From Pyropia haitanensis (taxonomy: Eukaryota > Rhodophyta > Bangiophyceae > Bangiales > Bangiaceae): 64,000 nucleotides of DNA. Within the stretch, counting starts at the first letter, position 1. Each line of letters begins with the position of its first letter. The notes beneath the pieces were generated by a model, which did no database searches, was not told where the DNA came from, and saw nothing but the letters and a program-made list of their open reading frames with translations. Location: positions 4,232,559 to 4,296,558 of the forward strand of contig SDUX01000004.1 in NCBI GenBank assembly GCA_008729055.1. Reading direction: 5' to 3'. A program made the translations under genes and the position numbers. Of the stretch, positions 32,156 through 43,280 are shown piece by piece.

Positions 32156-32623
32156 CTAGTAGGCGCACGAGGCGCCCTGGCCGTCGGCGCCCGCCCTGCA
32201 CACCAGCCCGTCGGCGCACGGCGCGCCCGGATGGTCGCACGCCTCGCCCGCGGCAATGGCCAGCCGGTAGGTGCCATAGCCGCCCCACCCGCCGTGGCCA
32301 CCGTGGCCACCGTGGCCGCCGTGGCCGCCATGGCCACCGTACTTGCCGTGCTTGCCGTGCTTGCCGTGCCGCCCGTGGCCGCCGTGCCGCCCGTACCCAC
32401 CGTGGCCCCTGTGGTCGCCGTACCAGCCGTGGCCGCCGTGGCCGCCGACGTGGCCGTGGCCGCCGTGGTGGCCGCCGTAGTGGCCGCCGTGGTGGCCCCC
32501 ATAGTGGCCATGGTGCCCGTAGTGACGGTGCTTGCTGCTGCTCGCGACGGCGGTGTCTGCCACCAGCAGCACCGCGACGGTGGCCACGATAGCCGCGGTG
32601 GCGGCCTTGCGGAAGGACACCAT
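32156..32623 (-). CDS. Secreted Gly/His-rich protein with four-cysteine tail
   Basis: The protein has 155 residues. It starts with a clear signal peptide (MVSFRKAATAAIVATVAVLL, cleavage likely after VADTAVAS). About 95 residues made almost only of Gly, His, Tyr, Lys and Arg follow, in units such as GHHGGHYGG, GGHGRHGKHGKH and GGHGGHGG. The end, GEACDHPGAPCADGLVC and then ASCAY, has four cysteines spaced like a small disulfide knot of the EB/IGFBP-like kind. The ATG at 32623 is the natural start because the signal peptide begins there. It is probably exported to the cell wall or surface. His-rich repeats could bind zinc or copper; this is inferred from composition only. I know no named family for the whole protein. 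The frame is intact and ends at TAG 32156-32158. Confidence 0.7.
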   Translation of the reverse strand: MVSFRKAATAAIVATVAVLLVADTAVASSSKHRHYGHHGHYGGHHGGHYGGHHGGHGHVGGHGGHGWYGDHRGHGGYGRHGGHGRHGKHGKHGKYGGHGGHGGHGGHGGHGGWGGYGTYRLAIAAGEACDHPGAPCADGLVCRAGADGQGASCAY

Positions 32624-33223
32624 CTTCAAAGGAAGAGGGTGGGCGGCGCTGCGAGGCCGAGTGCTTGATGAGGAGGGCAGGGTGTGGTCGCCGACGGTGA
32701 GAAGTTGGGTCAGCCGACGGATGTCCGTGTGGCGGGTGTGTCGGCGTGTGCGATGATGGGACCGTGGGCCGCTCACCTTCTCCGCGCCGCCGCCAGACCC
32801 TCTTGTACACCCGTGCCGCTCTCAAAGTCCCCCGGCGGGCGGTGTCGTTGGGGTGACCCCGCCGTGGGCGTCCGCCGACGGCAGGTGCCTGCCAGTCACG
32901 CAAATTGGTGCTGCGGCTCCCCCTCGCCCCGACGCGTCTTCCACTTCCCACGCCTTTCCCAGTCTCCGAGCACACTTTTCGCCTCGCTGTCGCCACCCCA
33001 ATGTGCGTGTCCCCAGGCCAACAGATTGGGACGGTCCTCGTGAGCTATCCCCCCCGCCCCCCTACCGCCGACCAAAGGAAGTCGACATCGCACACACCAC
33101 GCCAGCACCACGCCTGCCGCCAAGCATCGGCGGCTCGCACCAGAACGGAGAGAGGCGGGGACGGGAGCAAGCGATTGCAGAAAGGGTCGGCACGGGGGTG
33201 CGGAACGCCTGCCGACCCCTTCC

Positions 33224-33313
33224 ATGGGCGCCGCAGCTCCCAAGGAGGATGCGCGCCGCTTCGCGCCCGTGCTGGCGGGCGTGACTCATCTGTGGAGACC
33301 AGACAGCCCATGG
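33224..33313 (+). CDS. Possible first exon of an unknown spliced gene
   Basis: The ATG at 33224 opens a frame reading MGAAAPKEDARRFAPVLAGV and THLWRPDSPW, directly followed by a perfect donor GTGAGT at 33314. A strong acceptor, a pyrimidine tract ending CTGCCCATTTCAG at 33458, lies 144 bases on. The frame after it stays open to about 33870 but is not convincing protein. I do not recognise the product. Confidence 0.25.
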
Positions 33314-33889
33314 GTGAGTGTGGTCGTGGACGCGCCGAAGGTGCGCGTCGCACCAGCTTCTCCTGGAGCCAGCGACTTTGCTCTATTCTTCTTCTTCCCT
33401 CCCCCCCCTCGCCCCCCGCAAGAACGAACCAGACCCATCCCACTGCTGCCCATTTCAGAGTGAGCGCATGATGCTGGTCTCAAACCATGGTGCGAGTGCC
33501 GTGCGTCGTTGTGGACAGTCCCATCAACAAAAGGGAGAGCCAGGGAGAAAAACGACCGGCACGACTCAACCCTCTTCCCCGGGTGGTGTGGTTGCCATGG
33601 GTGCTCCCTCACAGGGCGGTGCCCTTTCCTTCCATGCCTCTATCCCCTGCCCCCCCTCGCCCTCCCTGCTCTCCCCCCTTCACTTTTCCGGAGCACGCCG
33701 GCAGGGAGAGCCCGACGCGGGGCGAGGAGCGAGCCCGTTGTGCTACCAAAAAGGGCGACCGACCCGCTGGTCGCCACGCACCAAAAGGTGTGGCACGCAA
33801 ACATCCCCCTCCTCTCGTTCAGTACGGGGCGAGGCGCGACGACCAGCCGGCAGGCGGACGTTGGCACAGTAATCTCATTGCCTCACAGC

Positions 33890-35260
33890 GGGCGATGTGA
33901 AAAAAACAAATGTCATTGAGACGGTACAGTCTTTCTCCATTGCTGTGACGTCCTTTCTTGGGCACGGCGTCAAGTAACCCATGTAGGTCGACCGACGTTT
34001 CCGATACGATCATCACATGTGTCAGCATTCAATCGTCTTCACCGACCAATGAGAAAGCGAAATCGTGCTGCGGTCGGCGGGCTTACGGTCGATGCAAAGG
34101 GTGCCCAACAATGGAGAAAGACTGTATATACAGACCCTCTCTTGCGTATCAGCGCACTCGAGACACACCTTTTATTAAGGTCCGAATAAAACTGTTTGTC
34201 AACACCTTGTCCCACATTGAAAGTAAAAGATAATATCGATTTTTGTTCATTGTTGGAGGGTCGACCAATATACTTCAGTCTCGTCGTCCCAGTCGTCTCG
34301 AAGAAGACTGACAGTTTTTCCAAAACATCAGACCCGGTTCTCTCGTGGCTCCCTCGCCGCTGTAGCGACCGGAGATAGAACACCGCAGCCGGCGCACTGG
34401 TGTCTGGGCCGCGGCGTCGTTCTCCCCTGCCCCTACCGGCGCCACTCGCGGCGGCCGCCGCGGCTGTCGCTAGCCAGGCGACGATGATAGCGGAGGCAAC
34501 GCAGCGGCGGCGGTAGCAGTGGTGGCGCTGGCCACCCCTTTCGCCACTCCTGGCGTCCCCCCCGGCGAATACACGAATCCGGCAGCAGAGATCTCGTCGG
34601 CACCAGCAACCTACTACGTTGTCCAACCCCGGGCAATCATAGTCGGAGGAGAGCTGATTTTCTTCTGGTCACAAAAAGTAAAGCGGGGGGGTCAAAAAAC
34701 GTACATTGTGGGACAAAATATTGTTGTTGCCACTCCGTACGAGGTTATAGCCAGTTGCACAGCACACCATTCTATAGCTTGTGAGGTGCTTGTTTTTACG
34801 ATCAAAGTCCTGTTCGTCCACCGCAACTCCTCTCCTGAATATCTAGACAGGCCACCGCGGGAGCTTAGCCGCGTCACAGCGACACGGTCCTGGCCTGCAG
34901 GCGGGCGGCAGATGAGTTGCTCTTCAAGTGATGAGACAGCCGCCTGATGTCAGGCTCTCTCACCAGACCACGACACCGAGAAACACCAAACAACGAAGAG
35001 CATAGGACGGGCTACTCTTCGCTGGTCACCGGCGGCTGCTTTCTCGTTGAGTCTTACGGGGTCGAAGAAGACGGACGCACGTAAACCAGATACGAGATGG
35101 AGTTTTTAATAATTCTTTCCTTAATCAAACAAGGCTACAGTTTCGACTGTAAGCAGTTTTTTTTGCATTTTTCATGTTTACACACAGGGCGGGTACAGCA
35201 GTGGTGGCGCACAACTTTAGAACCATCAATCTAATTGAGATAGGTCGAACGAAGATAGCC
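33890..35260. other. AT-richer island without a recognised gene
   Basis: GC drops sharply here compared with both sides. The segment contains T-runs (35158-35165), AATAAA at 34185 and scattered short frames. The longest minus frame (about 34165-34400) reads VLEKLSVFFETTGTTRLKY, but no family is apparent. The composition shift could mark an old transposable element or a plain intergenic spacer. I found no terminal repeats. Confidence 0.3.
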
Positions 35261-35451
35261 GCGTTCAAAGAAAGAAAATGTGCGCTCGCAAGTCGCTCGG
35301 ATCACGCATGTACGCACCAAGCTGCTTGAAGGTTGCTCTCAACCTCTTCAATGAGACCACCGCGTCTCGCGGGGCGGCCAGCGGGCGGGACCTATGAGTG
35401 CCGACGCCCGACGCGGCCACGAGAGCCAGCGTCTCCCCCGTCGCCAACGCG

Positions 35452-37374
35452 TTACCGCCCCCACCGCCACGCGCACACCAGCAACGCCGCTGCAACGACG
35501 CCGTAGCACCCGATCGCGGCGGCCATCAGCGCCAGCATCCGCGCCACGTGGTACCCGTTGCGCGCGCACAGCAGCAGCGTCTCGGAGCGCACCACCACCG
35601 TGCCGCGGAGGTCGGGCCGTAACGCCGCGAGGTTGGCCCCCCCCGTCAGCTGCGCGAGCACGTTATCACGGACGGCCGCGACGCGCCAGCCCGCGGCGCC
35701 CCGCTCGAGCACGTACTGCGACACAAACGCGCCGAGCGCGGCGGCGCCCATGACGGCGGCGACAGAAAAGGCGACCGCCGCGCGCAAGTCCCACGAGGCG
35801 GTGCCAATGAAGAGGGAGGCGAGGACGCCCAGCTCCGCGATGAACACCACCCCGGCAAGCACGACGGTAGCGACCGCGATGGGCGGGTCGGGCGGCGCCT
35901 CCCCCCACACGGACGAGTCAAACGTGGCGGAGAGGCGGCGGAGGTCGGCGTTTAGGTCGTCCAGCGCCGGCTCGAACATCCCCACCGCCGCCGAGACGCC
36001 CATCGACAGGTTGCGCCGCACGGAGACGGGCAGCAAGGCGGTGCGGCGGCCGAGTGCCGCGGCGAGCGCCCGCTCCTCGGCGCTGTCCGGGTTGAGCTCC
36101 CGCAGGCCGCGGGCGGTCAGGAATGGCAGCCGAGGCCCCTGAGCAGCGGTCACCGTGGTGTCAACGGTCGGTCCCGGCACCCATAAGGGCGCGTCGGGGG
36201 GCGCGGACGCGCGGGCCACCACGTCGGGGACCATGAGCCAGACCGTCCGCAGCCACGCCCCCGACCCCTCCTCGAGCACCCCCGGCAGCGTGACCGTCTC
36301 GCCGTCCAGCTGCGCCTGCCGGGCAGGGATAAATGGCGCCACGCCGTCGCACACGGCCGCGTCGAGCGCGTACACGCGTCGGCGGCCCGCACACAGCACC
36401 CACGCGACGGCGTCGAGCCAGATGGTGCCGCCCGACGCGGGCCGCGGCGCGGCGCCGCCCGACAGCAGCGTCGGCGGCGTGCCGTTGAGCCGGTGCGCCG
36501 TGCCCGTAAACGTGGGCGGCGCTACGCCGGCGGGCAGGAGTGCCGCCTGCGGGTTGAGCACCCGCACCTCGGACGCGACGCGCAGCGCGGCGGCGGCGGC
36601 GGCGCCAAGCCAGTCGTGGCGGCCGAGGACGGCGCGGCCGAGGGAGAGGAGGTCGTGCCGGCCGATGCCGACCGGCCGCGCCACCCCGTCTGGACCCGTG
36701 TAGGTGAGCACGGGCGTGCCGCCAAACGCGCACGGCACGCCCAGCGCGGGCGCACCGCCGCACGGCACCGCCGCGGACGGGGCGGCCATATCCACCGCCA
36801 CCACCGCCGTGCAGCGGGTGTCGGCGCAGACGCCGACGGTGAAGCGGGTCACGCCGAGCACCTCGTACTGCCCATTGACGCGCGTGACGGCGCCGCCAAT
36901 CGACGCGTGGGTGAGCGTCAGGAAGTCGGCCACGCGGGGCTCGCCGACGAGCCGGCGGCTCCGCCCGTCCTCCCCCGCGCACGCCAGCCGCCCCAGTGGC
37001 AGCGCGTAGTATTCCGTGTCCCGCTCCAAGCTGCCCGACGGCCGCCCCGGCCGGCTGGCGATGCGCCGGACGCGCACGCTCAGCTGGCGCTGACCGGGGT
37101 ACACCTCGTTGCCGTCGGCGCCGCCCGGCAGGGAGTCGGTGGCCACTGGCGAGTGGCACACGCTGTCATTGCGGGTGACGGGCACGTCGAGGACGGTAAA
37201 GGACGCCGGCTCCCGGAGCTCACACTGGAGGGAGCACAGCGTGTGGGCGGCGCCCCAGCCGGGGAGGGCGCCCGCGGGGAAGGGCAGCACCGAGCCGCCC
37301 GCCACGCCGCGCGTGGCGACCACCGCCGCGGTGATCGCCGCGAGGGCGCCCCAGCCGCACGCGGTCGCGGCCAT
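35452..37374 (-). CDS. Predicted secretory-pathway membrane protein, unknown function
   Basis: The protein has 640 residues and starts at the ATG at 37374 with a short hydrophobic signal segment (WGALAAITAAVVATRGVAGG). About 470 lumenal or extracellular residues follow, with scattered cysteines in likely pairs (CSLQCEL, VCADTRCTAV, VPCGGAPALGVPC) and a few N-glycosylation motifs such as NDS, NGT and NLS. Three hydrophobic helices come near the end: about 499-525 (IAVATVVLAGVVFIAELGVL), 531-553 (DLRAAVAFSVAAVMGAAALG) and 612-636 (RMLALMAAAIGCYGVVAAAL). The frame is intact and lacks long homopolymers, and the amino-acid mix is that of a real globular protein. I do not recognise a domain. It may be specific to this algal lineage. 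An RGTVVVRSETLLL stretch lies between helices two and three. Confidence 0.7.
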   Translation of the reverse strand: MAATACGWGALAAITAAVVATRGVAGGSVLPFPAGALPGWGAAHTLCSLQCELREPASFTVLDVPVTRNDSVCHSPVATDSLPGGADGNEVYPGQRQLSVRVRRIASRPGRPSGSLERDTEYYALPLGRLACAGEDGRSRRLVGEPRVADFLTLTHASIGGAVTRVNGQYEVLGVTRFTVGVCADTRCTAVVAVDMAAPSAAVPCGGAPALGVPCAFGGTPVLTYTGPDGVARPVGIGRHDLLSLGRAVLGRHDWLGAAAAAALRVASEVRVLNPQAALLPAGVAPPTFTGTAHRLNGTPPTLLSGGAAPRPASGGTIWLDAVAWVLCAGRRRVYALDAAVCDGVAPFIPARQAQLDGETVTLPGVLEEGSGAWLRTVWLMVPDVVARASAPPDAPLWVPGPTVDTTVTAAQGPRLPFLTARGLRELNPDSAEERALAAALGRRTALLPVSVRRNLSMGVSAAVGMFEPALDDLNADLRRLSATFDSSVWGEAPPDPPIAVATVVLAGVVFIAELGVLASLFIGTASWDLRAAVAFSVAAVMGAAALGAFVSQYVLERGAAGWRVAAVRDNVLAQLTGGANLAALRPDLRGTVVVRSETLLLCARNGYHVARMLALMAAAIGCYGVVAAALLVCAWRWGR

Positions 37375-38960
37375 GATGGCGGCACCCTGACCAGCGGCGG
37401 CGGCGACGCGGCGGGGCCGGCCGCCCCCTTGGCCGCCCCATCAAGCACAGCAACGGCCGCCGCTGGTGGCCTTCCAGTGCAGCCCAGACGGACGCGGAGT
37501 CCGGTCCAGTGGCCCCCACCAGGACGGGCTCCCCACGCGTGCTCGACCACCACGGGCCGCGGTGCAAGGGGGTGGTCGCCCGCGGGTGGCGCCCCGCCGC
37601 GGCGCGGCACCGCCCCGCCGCGGCGGGGCACCCCACACCACGGTCGCCGCGGCCACCCGCGACGGGGGCCTGACAAACTCCTCCCCGCCGACAGGCAGTA
37701 CCCCCCCCCCCCCAGCAGACGCGGCGGCGCGGCACACCCGAGCACCGACCGACCGCCGCCGCGGCGGCCCGTCACGGCCGCGGCTGCCAAGCCCCGCCGC
37801 CGCCACGCCGGCCGCGCCGCGAGCGGGCGGTCGGCCACGAGCGCGCCGGCGCGGCCGCTCCCCGCGGAGAGACCCACGGGACGGGGCAGCGAACGGCGCG
37901 CGGGAGGGTGGTGCGGCGGCGCGCGGGAAGGTGGTGCGGCGGCGCGCGGGGCGGACGCGCTCGAGCCGCCCGCGCCGCGTCGGCTGCTGTCATCGCCGCG
38001 GGGCCCGCTCACCTGGCGAGGACGCGCGGGACGCGACCCGCGAGGTGCGCGCGCGCGCGCACCGCGCCAGTGCCAGATCGCGGCAGCGGGAGGCGTGGTG
38101 GTGACCGTGACGGCACGGGACTACAGGTCCCTGTTCCTCATCCAAAAAAGGTATCAAGAGAGGGGCACCCGTCATCAGGGGGCGGTCACGTTGCCGACCC
38201 GACGGGGCCGGTGATTGGCCAACGGATCGCCACCCCCCCCCCCCGGCCGGTCCTCGCCCCCAAGCCCCCGCCCGCCGTCGTGCCAAAGCCGCCGCGCCAC
38301 CCACCCCGCCCACCCGCCGCCACCGCCACCGCCACCGACGCGTCGGCCGGGGTCGCGGCGGCACGCGTCGCCGCCGCCGCCGCCGCCGCCGCCGTCCAGA
38401 CCCGCACCGGGGCGGCGTGGCACCCAAGGGCAGCGCGTCACCGCCACCCCACCACCGCCCGTCCTGCCCGTGCGGTGCACGGCGGCGGCGGCTGGCAACG
38501 GGCCCACCCCCGCCCGGCATGGTCGCGCCCGCCCCACAGCCCCCAACGTCTGGGTAGCTGCTGCCACCACCACCCCAACGCCACGGCCAGCGCCACCGCC
38601 ACGCGCCGTTCCACCCCACGGTGGAAGACAGCCGCAACGCCGTCCGCCGCTGTGCACGCCGCTTCCACCAACCACCCGTGACGCGGCGCCGTCCGTGCCG
38701 GCCACGCCCAGCCGACGCAGCGCGGATCCCCCCCCTACGCGGCGGCGGTGGCGGCCGGCGCCGCCGGCGCGGCCTGCCCACGGCGGCGGGCGCGGCCGCC
38801 CGGGCGGCCGCCGCCTGTCGGCCGCGCGGCAGGCAAGCCGAGTGGGCGGGCGGCCGCGGCGGCGGCGGCGGCGGCGGCGGCGGCAGCCACCCCGCGGCCG
38901 AGGTTGGCGCGCCGCGCCGACCGCGCGCAGCGACGGTGCGACGGTTCCCCCCGTCGGCGT
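37375..38960. other. GC-rich spacer
   Basis: Highly GC-rich DNA with many CG-rich palindromes. It contains a GATTGGCCAA element near 38213, a CCAAT box when read on the minus strand. All long frames here are shadows rich in Arg, Pro and Gly; no gene is supported. Confidence 0.3.
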
Positions 38961-39732
38961 CTACGCGCTGGCGACCCCGGCGCGTCCCTCCCCCCGCGAC
39001 GACCGCCACCAGCGCCGCTGCCGCCGGCGCACGACGCGGGCCGCCCGGCGCGGCCTCCCCATGGCCAGCGCCGTCACGGGGAGTGGCGCCACCGCCACCG
39101 CCGCGGACCCGGCGCACGGCCGCGGCGGCCGACGCGGCCACCACCACCGTCGCCGCGTCCACGCGCACCGATGGGGCCGACACGGGGGCCGCCACCGCAG
39201 CCGCCACCGCCGCCGCCGCCGCCGCCCAGTGCCTCCAAGGCACCCACACGGGCGCGCAGCCAGGCCAGCGTCCGCGGCGCGTCGGCACGTCCGCGCGCCG
39301 CCCCGCGCGCCGGTGCGCCGACGTGCGCCACCCACCCCCCCGACCCACCCCGCGCCTCCAACCGCGACAGCGCGGCATTGGCGCCGCCGCCGCCCCGCCC
39401 GTCCACCACCACCACCACCACCACCGTCACCACCGCCAACACCACCACCACCATCACCGTCCTCCCACCCGCCCCCCTCCACCACCGCTCCTGCCCCCCG
39501 GACCCCCCCCCCCCCCCCCAACTCACACCGACAGCAGCTCCGCCGGCACGGCCCAACCGTGTGACCGCAGCACCCGCGCAAACCGGCCCAGCCGCGACCG
39601 CCGCCGGGCGGTCGCCATGGTCGGGTTGCCCCCCCCCGCGGCGGCCACGCCGTCGCGCGCCGCCGCGGCGAGGCGGCCGAGCCCCACCATCGCGTCGCGC
39701 CACCACGCGTCGAGCACCGGCGGCCGCGCGAG

Positions 39733-39791
<59 letters not shown>

Positions 39792-39921
39792 CGTCGTCGT
39801 TGTCGTCGCCGTCGGCGGCGCGCAGCGCCGCGGCGAGGGCCGCCTCGCCCACAAAAAACGCCGTCACGCCGACGAGCGCGTCGGAGAGGAGCGCGTCGCC
39901 GGGGGGAGGCACCCCGCCGCC

Positions 39922-39968
<47 letters not shown>

Positions 39969-40726
39969 TAGTACCCCCCCCCACCCCCGCGGCGCCCGCC
40001 GTCGCGGTCATTGTCGTTGCGGCGGCGGTGACCGCGGCGGTCGTGCCGGTCGTGGCGGTGGCGGTGGCGGTGGCGGCGGCGGTCGTGCGCGTCACGCCCG
40101 GCGGCGGGCGGCGGCGGTCGCCCCCCCCCCCCCCCCCCCCACGCCACCGCCGGCGGCGGCGGCACCCCCACCCCCCACCCCCGCGGGCCGGCCCGCCGCG
40201 CGCGGCGGGTCGACCGCCGCGGCGAGCGCGGCGCCGCGGGCGGCAACGTACGCGGCGCGGAGCGCGGCGGGCGCCCCCCCCCCGCGGCGGCGGCAACGTG
40301 CCGCGCGGCGAGCAGCGGCCCCGCGACGAGGACCGGAACGGGGAGGAGGTCGGCGGCGGCGGCGGCGCCGACGGGCGGCGGCGGCGGCGGCGGCTCCGCG
40401 TCGTCACCCCCGCTGGCGCCGCTGCCGGCGGCACCGCCGCCGGCGGCGGCGCCAACCGCGGCGGCGGTGCTGTAGACAACGGCGGGGGTCCAGCCCGGGG
40501 CGGCGTCGCCCGCGGCGAGGGCGTACCGCCCAATGGCGGGCGGCGTCAGCCGGCCGAGGCCCGCCACCGCCCGCCGCGTCGCGCCGTCGACCGCCGCGGC
40601 GATGAGGCCGTCCCAGTCGACGAGGCCGACGAGGACGCCGGGGAGGACCCCACGCGGCCGCGGCACCCGCCGCGCCGCGGCCGCCCCCGTGGCCGCCACC
40701 GCGCCCGCCGTCGCCGTCGCCGTTGC

Positions 40727-40813
<87 letters not shown>

Positions 40814-41336
40814 CGCGTCTGCCGCCGCCGCCGCCCGCCTCGCCGCGGCGGCGGCCTCTGCCTCTGCCGCCCGCCCCCGCTGTGCCAGCCGCACCGCCAC
40901 GTACGGTGACCGCCGCACCGCCGCGGCGGCCGCCACCCCCACCGCCGCCGCGTCCCGCGCCGCGACCGCCACCCGCAGCGCCGCCGTGGACCGCGCCGCC
41001 GCCGCCGCCGCGGCCGCCGCGTCGGCGGTCGCCACGGCAACCGCCGCGGCGGCGGCGGTCGCCGCGGCGGTCGCCGCGTCGGCGGCGGCAATGGCGGCGG
41101 CGGCGGGCGGGAGGGCGGCGGCGGCGGCGTCGTCGAGGGCGGCGGTGAGGGGGGGAGGGCGGCCGTCGCGGCGGCGGTGGCGGTGGTGGCGGCGGCGGCG
41201 GCAGCGGCGGCGGCGGTGGTGAGGAAGGGGGTGGGGGGGGGGGGGGGGTGGGGGGGGTAAACGCCGACCGCAGCGCCGCGAGGAGGGGGTCCTCCTCCGC
41301 CGCGTCGTCGGGGGAGGGAGACGGCAGCGGCGCCAT
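38961..41336 (-). CDS. Ala-rich protein with a hydrophobic Val-rich segment; frame broken, possibly one intron
   Basis: From the ATG at 41336 the protein reads MAPLPSPSPDDAAEEDPLL and AALRSAF, then Pro-rich sequence, a frame change at the G/C-runs near 41236-41250, and a long Ala-rich helix region with a five-fold ADA repeat. A less repetitive part follows: RGVLPGVLVGLVDWDGLI, GLGRLTPPAIGRYALAAGD and VPVLVAGPLLAARHV. Another frame carries DALLSDALVGVTAFFVGEAAL, DAWWRDAMVGLGRLAA and FARVLRSHGWAVPAELLS. Here GTGTGAGT could be a donor, with an acceptor GGGGCAG near 39493. The next piece has a probable membrane helix VMVVVVLAVVTVVVVVVV and NAALSRLEARGG, and the end may be the TGA-closed frame at 38961 (VAPLPVTALAMGR). 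Gene reality is supported by coherent segments on one strand; exact structure is poor. Function unknown. Confidence 0.4.
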
Positions 41337-41494
41337 GGGGGTTGGCACCACTGACCGCTGGGGGCGGAGGGGGCGCCGCGACAGCGCAGGAGAAAGACCG
41401 CCGGCCGGCGGTCGCGCAGGTCCAAACGCCTGCGCGGACGGAGACAGAGCGGGTAGTCGTAGAGGGGGGCGCGGGCCGAGACTGAATCCTGTGC

Positions 41495-41546
41495 GGGACA
41501 GAGGCGGTCGAGTGCGCGGGACAGAGGCGGTCGAGTGCGCGGGACG
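41495..41546. repeat. 23-base tandem repeat, two full copies
   Basis: Two identical 23-base units (starting GGGACAGAGGCGGTC) lie at 41495-41517 and 41518-41540, and a third copy begins and breaks off. They sit directly before the left inverted-repeat copy. Confidence 0.6.
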
Positions 41547-41573
41547 CTCTTGGCCTGGACTGGCGATCGTCAG

Positions 41574-41660
41574 CTCTTTCGTTTTGCGCATCGACACCCG
41601 TATCGACTTTTTTGATGCAGTGTCAACCATCGAAACGGGGTTTCGACGCGCCGTCCGATA
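41574..41660 (+). repeat. Left copy of a diverged inverted repeat
   Basis: The stretch with ATCGTCAGC, CGTTTTGCGCATCGA and TTTCGACGCGCCGTCCG resembles the reverse complement of 44999-45105. The best block matches 15 of 17 bases (TTTCGAYGCGCCRTCCG). The copies face each other across 3.4 kb. Confidence 0.4.
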
Positions 41661-42596
41661 CGCGACGGTTTGCGTATCGAGCCCATCCTGGGATGGGCTG
41701 TAACCTCGCGCCGTCGATGAGGTCCTTTACAGGCAGGCGTTTAGTTATCTCGAGAGCGACAGTGCGGAAGCGCATTGATTGGCCAGCCGAGCGGATCACG
41801 CGACTCAGCCGACACTGAACTGACCCTACCCGTGCCTGCTGGCTCGCGTGGGACTTGGCCTCTGTTTCGTCGACCTCGGAGCCCCGCGCACCAGGCGCTC
41901 GCCGCGGCGGGCAACAGGTACAGTCTGTATCCGGTTAAGTGTGGCTTGGTTCTGTGTGGTCCGCAGATAATCAAGCCAGATATCCCGAGATCAACTCCTC
42001 TACAGCGTACTGTCTCCATGCCCGGCTGACATCTAAATTCCTGGTTGCGCACTTAGAACCGTACGACGCTGATAATCGTTTCAAGTACAAAGAGTGATGA
42101 GCAATGACGTGTGCCCGCCGTTCAGTCGTCCCGGCCGAGCCGCCTGCTGGTCTGGTAGTGAAGCCATCACGTCTGGCCATGTCGAGGGAGTCGGGCGGGA
42201 GCAGAAAGAGCAGGTTGCCCGGTGCTGGCTGGCGGCTGAGGACGACTCCCAGGCCATTGACGAGATGGTGGACATGGATTTGGCGAGTGAGGAAGACGAC
42301 GCTTGACGACGAACAGGAAAGTTCTGTTTGAGAAGCGCAGATGCTCTGGCGGTACCTAAGGACTCAAATCAGCAGCGGCTAGGCCTAGTACTACTGCCAG
42401 TCTCCGTGCGGTTGACCCGTGTCCGCACGCGGTGGCGCGGGGTCAAGGTCGAGCGAACCATAGCACAGCCTCACACGCCTGTCCCCGCGTTGGACTTGCT
42501 GGACATCAATACGTTTTTACTAGCACTTAATGATCAGATTCTAAGGTCTCTCAAACATTCAGTCGACGGACTCATAAGTCACCAGCAAAAGTACAA
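41661..42596. other. Moderate-GC stretch inside the inverted repeats
   Basis: GC is clearly lower than in flanking genes. Short frames include VPALDLLDINTFLLALNDQI near 42484. No transposase, reverse transcriptase or other mobile-element protein is recognisable. Confidence 0.3.
42097..42306 (+). CDS. Small acidic ORF, unknown
   Basis: The ATG at 42097 opens a 69-residue frame that ends EQVARCWLAAEDDSQAIDEM and then an acidic tail SEEDDA with TGA. The acidic, non-repetitive end is more protein-like than the shadows nearby. No family is recognised and it may be chance or an exon of a larger gene. Confidence 0.2.
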   Translation: MSNDVCPPFSRPGRAACWSGSEAITSGHVEGVGREQKEQVARCWLAAEDDSQAIDEMVDMDLASEEDDA

Positions 42597-43280
42597 ATGG
42601 GCATGGGCTACATCTTGGCCACATGGCCACGGATAACCGCGCGCAGACTTGACGCGGGGCTGGCGAGGACGTTGGTCGGCGCGCAGCCGTCCGGGGCGCG
42701 CACGCAGGGCTTGCACGCGGTGGCTGAGAAGGTTCTCGCGGAGAGGGCGCGGGACCTGTCACGGTGCCGGCGTCTGGTGCTCGCCGCGTGCATCGGTGAC
42801 GCGGTGGGGAGCTTGTTGCTGGCTGCTCGCGGGCACCTGCCGACGCGGGCGGTGCAGCTGGGCGTGCACGAGGCGCTAAAGGCGCTGCTGCTTGCTTCGG
42901 GCGTCGGCGCCGCCGCGTCGCGCGCTGGGCGGGGGTGGTGGAGAACGCGACGCGGGCCGCGTCAGGGAGGGCGCCGCCGCGGCGGCGGCGTCCCCGCCGC
43001 CGTGCCGTCGCGGCTGCCGCTGCCGCCGCTGCCGCCGCTGTCGTTGCCGCGGCCGCCGCTACCGTCACTTGTGGGCACGGCCGCCGCGGCGGTCGATTTG
43101 GTCGCCGCTGCGCGTGGCGGCGGCTCCGCGGCGGTCAGCCGTGGCGGCCGCCGAGGCGCCGCCGCCCGCGGGCCGCCGCGGCCGGCCGCGGCGGCGGCAG
43201 CGGCGACGGCGGCGGCGGCAAGGGCGGCAGCGGCACGACGGCGGCGGCGTTGGTGGCGGCGACGACGGCGGCGGCGCTGA
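42597..43280 (+). CDS. Hypothetical ORF within the repeat-bounded block
   Basis: The frame from the ATG at 42597 reads MGMGYILATWPRITARRLDA and, to about residue 105, a balanced helical sequence (LHAVAEKVLAERARDLSRCR, AACIGDAVGSLLLAARGHLP, GVHEALKALLLASG). After that it degrades into Arg/Ala-rich sequence. A frame change near 42925 gives VVENATRAASGRAPP and later a Cys cluster FACPHCWRCKF. No domain is known to me. It could be part of an element bounded by the inverted repeats. Confidence 0.25.
   Translation: MGMGYILATWPRITARRLDAGLARTLVGAQPSGARTQGLHAVAEKVLAERARDLSRCRRLVLAACIGDAVGSLLLAARGHLPTRAVQLGVHEALKALLLASGVGAAASRAGRGWWRTRRGPRQGGRRRGGGVPAAVPSRLPLPPLPPLSLPRPPLPSLVGTAAAAVDLVAAARGGGSAAVSRGGRRGAAARGPPRPAAAAAAATAAAARAAAARRRRRWWRRRRRRR

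Noticed and set aside
34165..34626. Minus-strand frame with VLEKLSVFFETTGTTRLKY
   Set aside because: The stretch is protein-like but short, has no homology I recognise, and the rest of the frame is Arg/Ala/Gly-rich. It is kept only as a remark on the AT-richer island.
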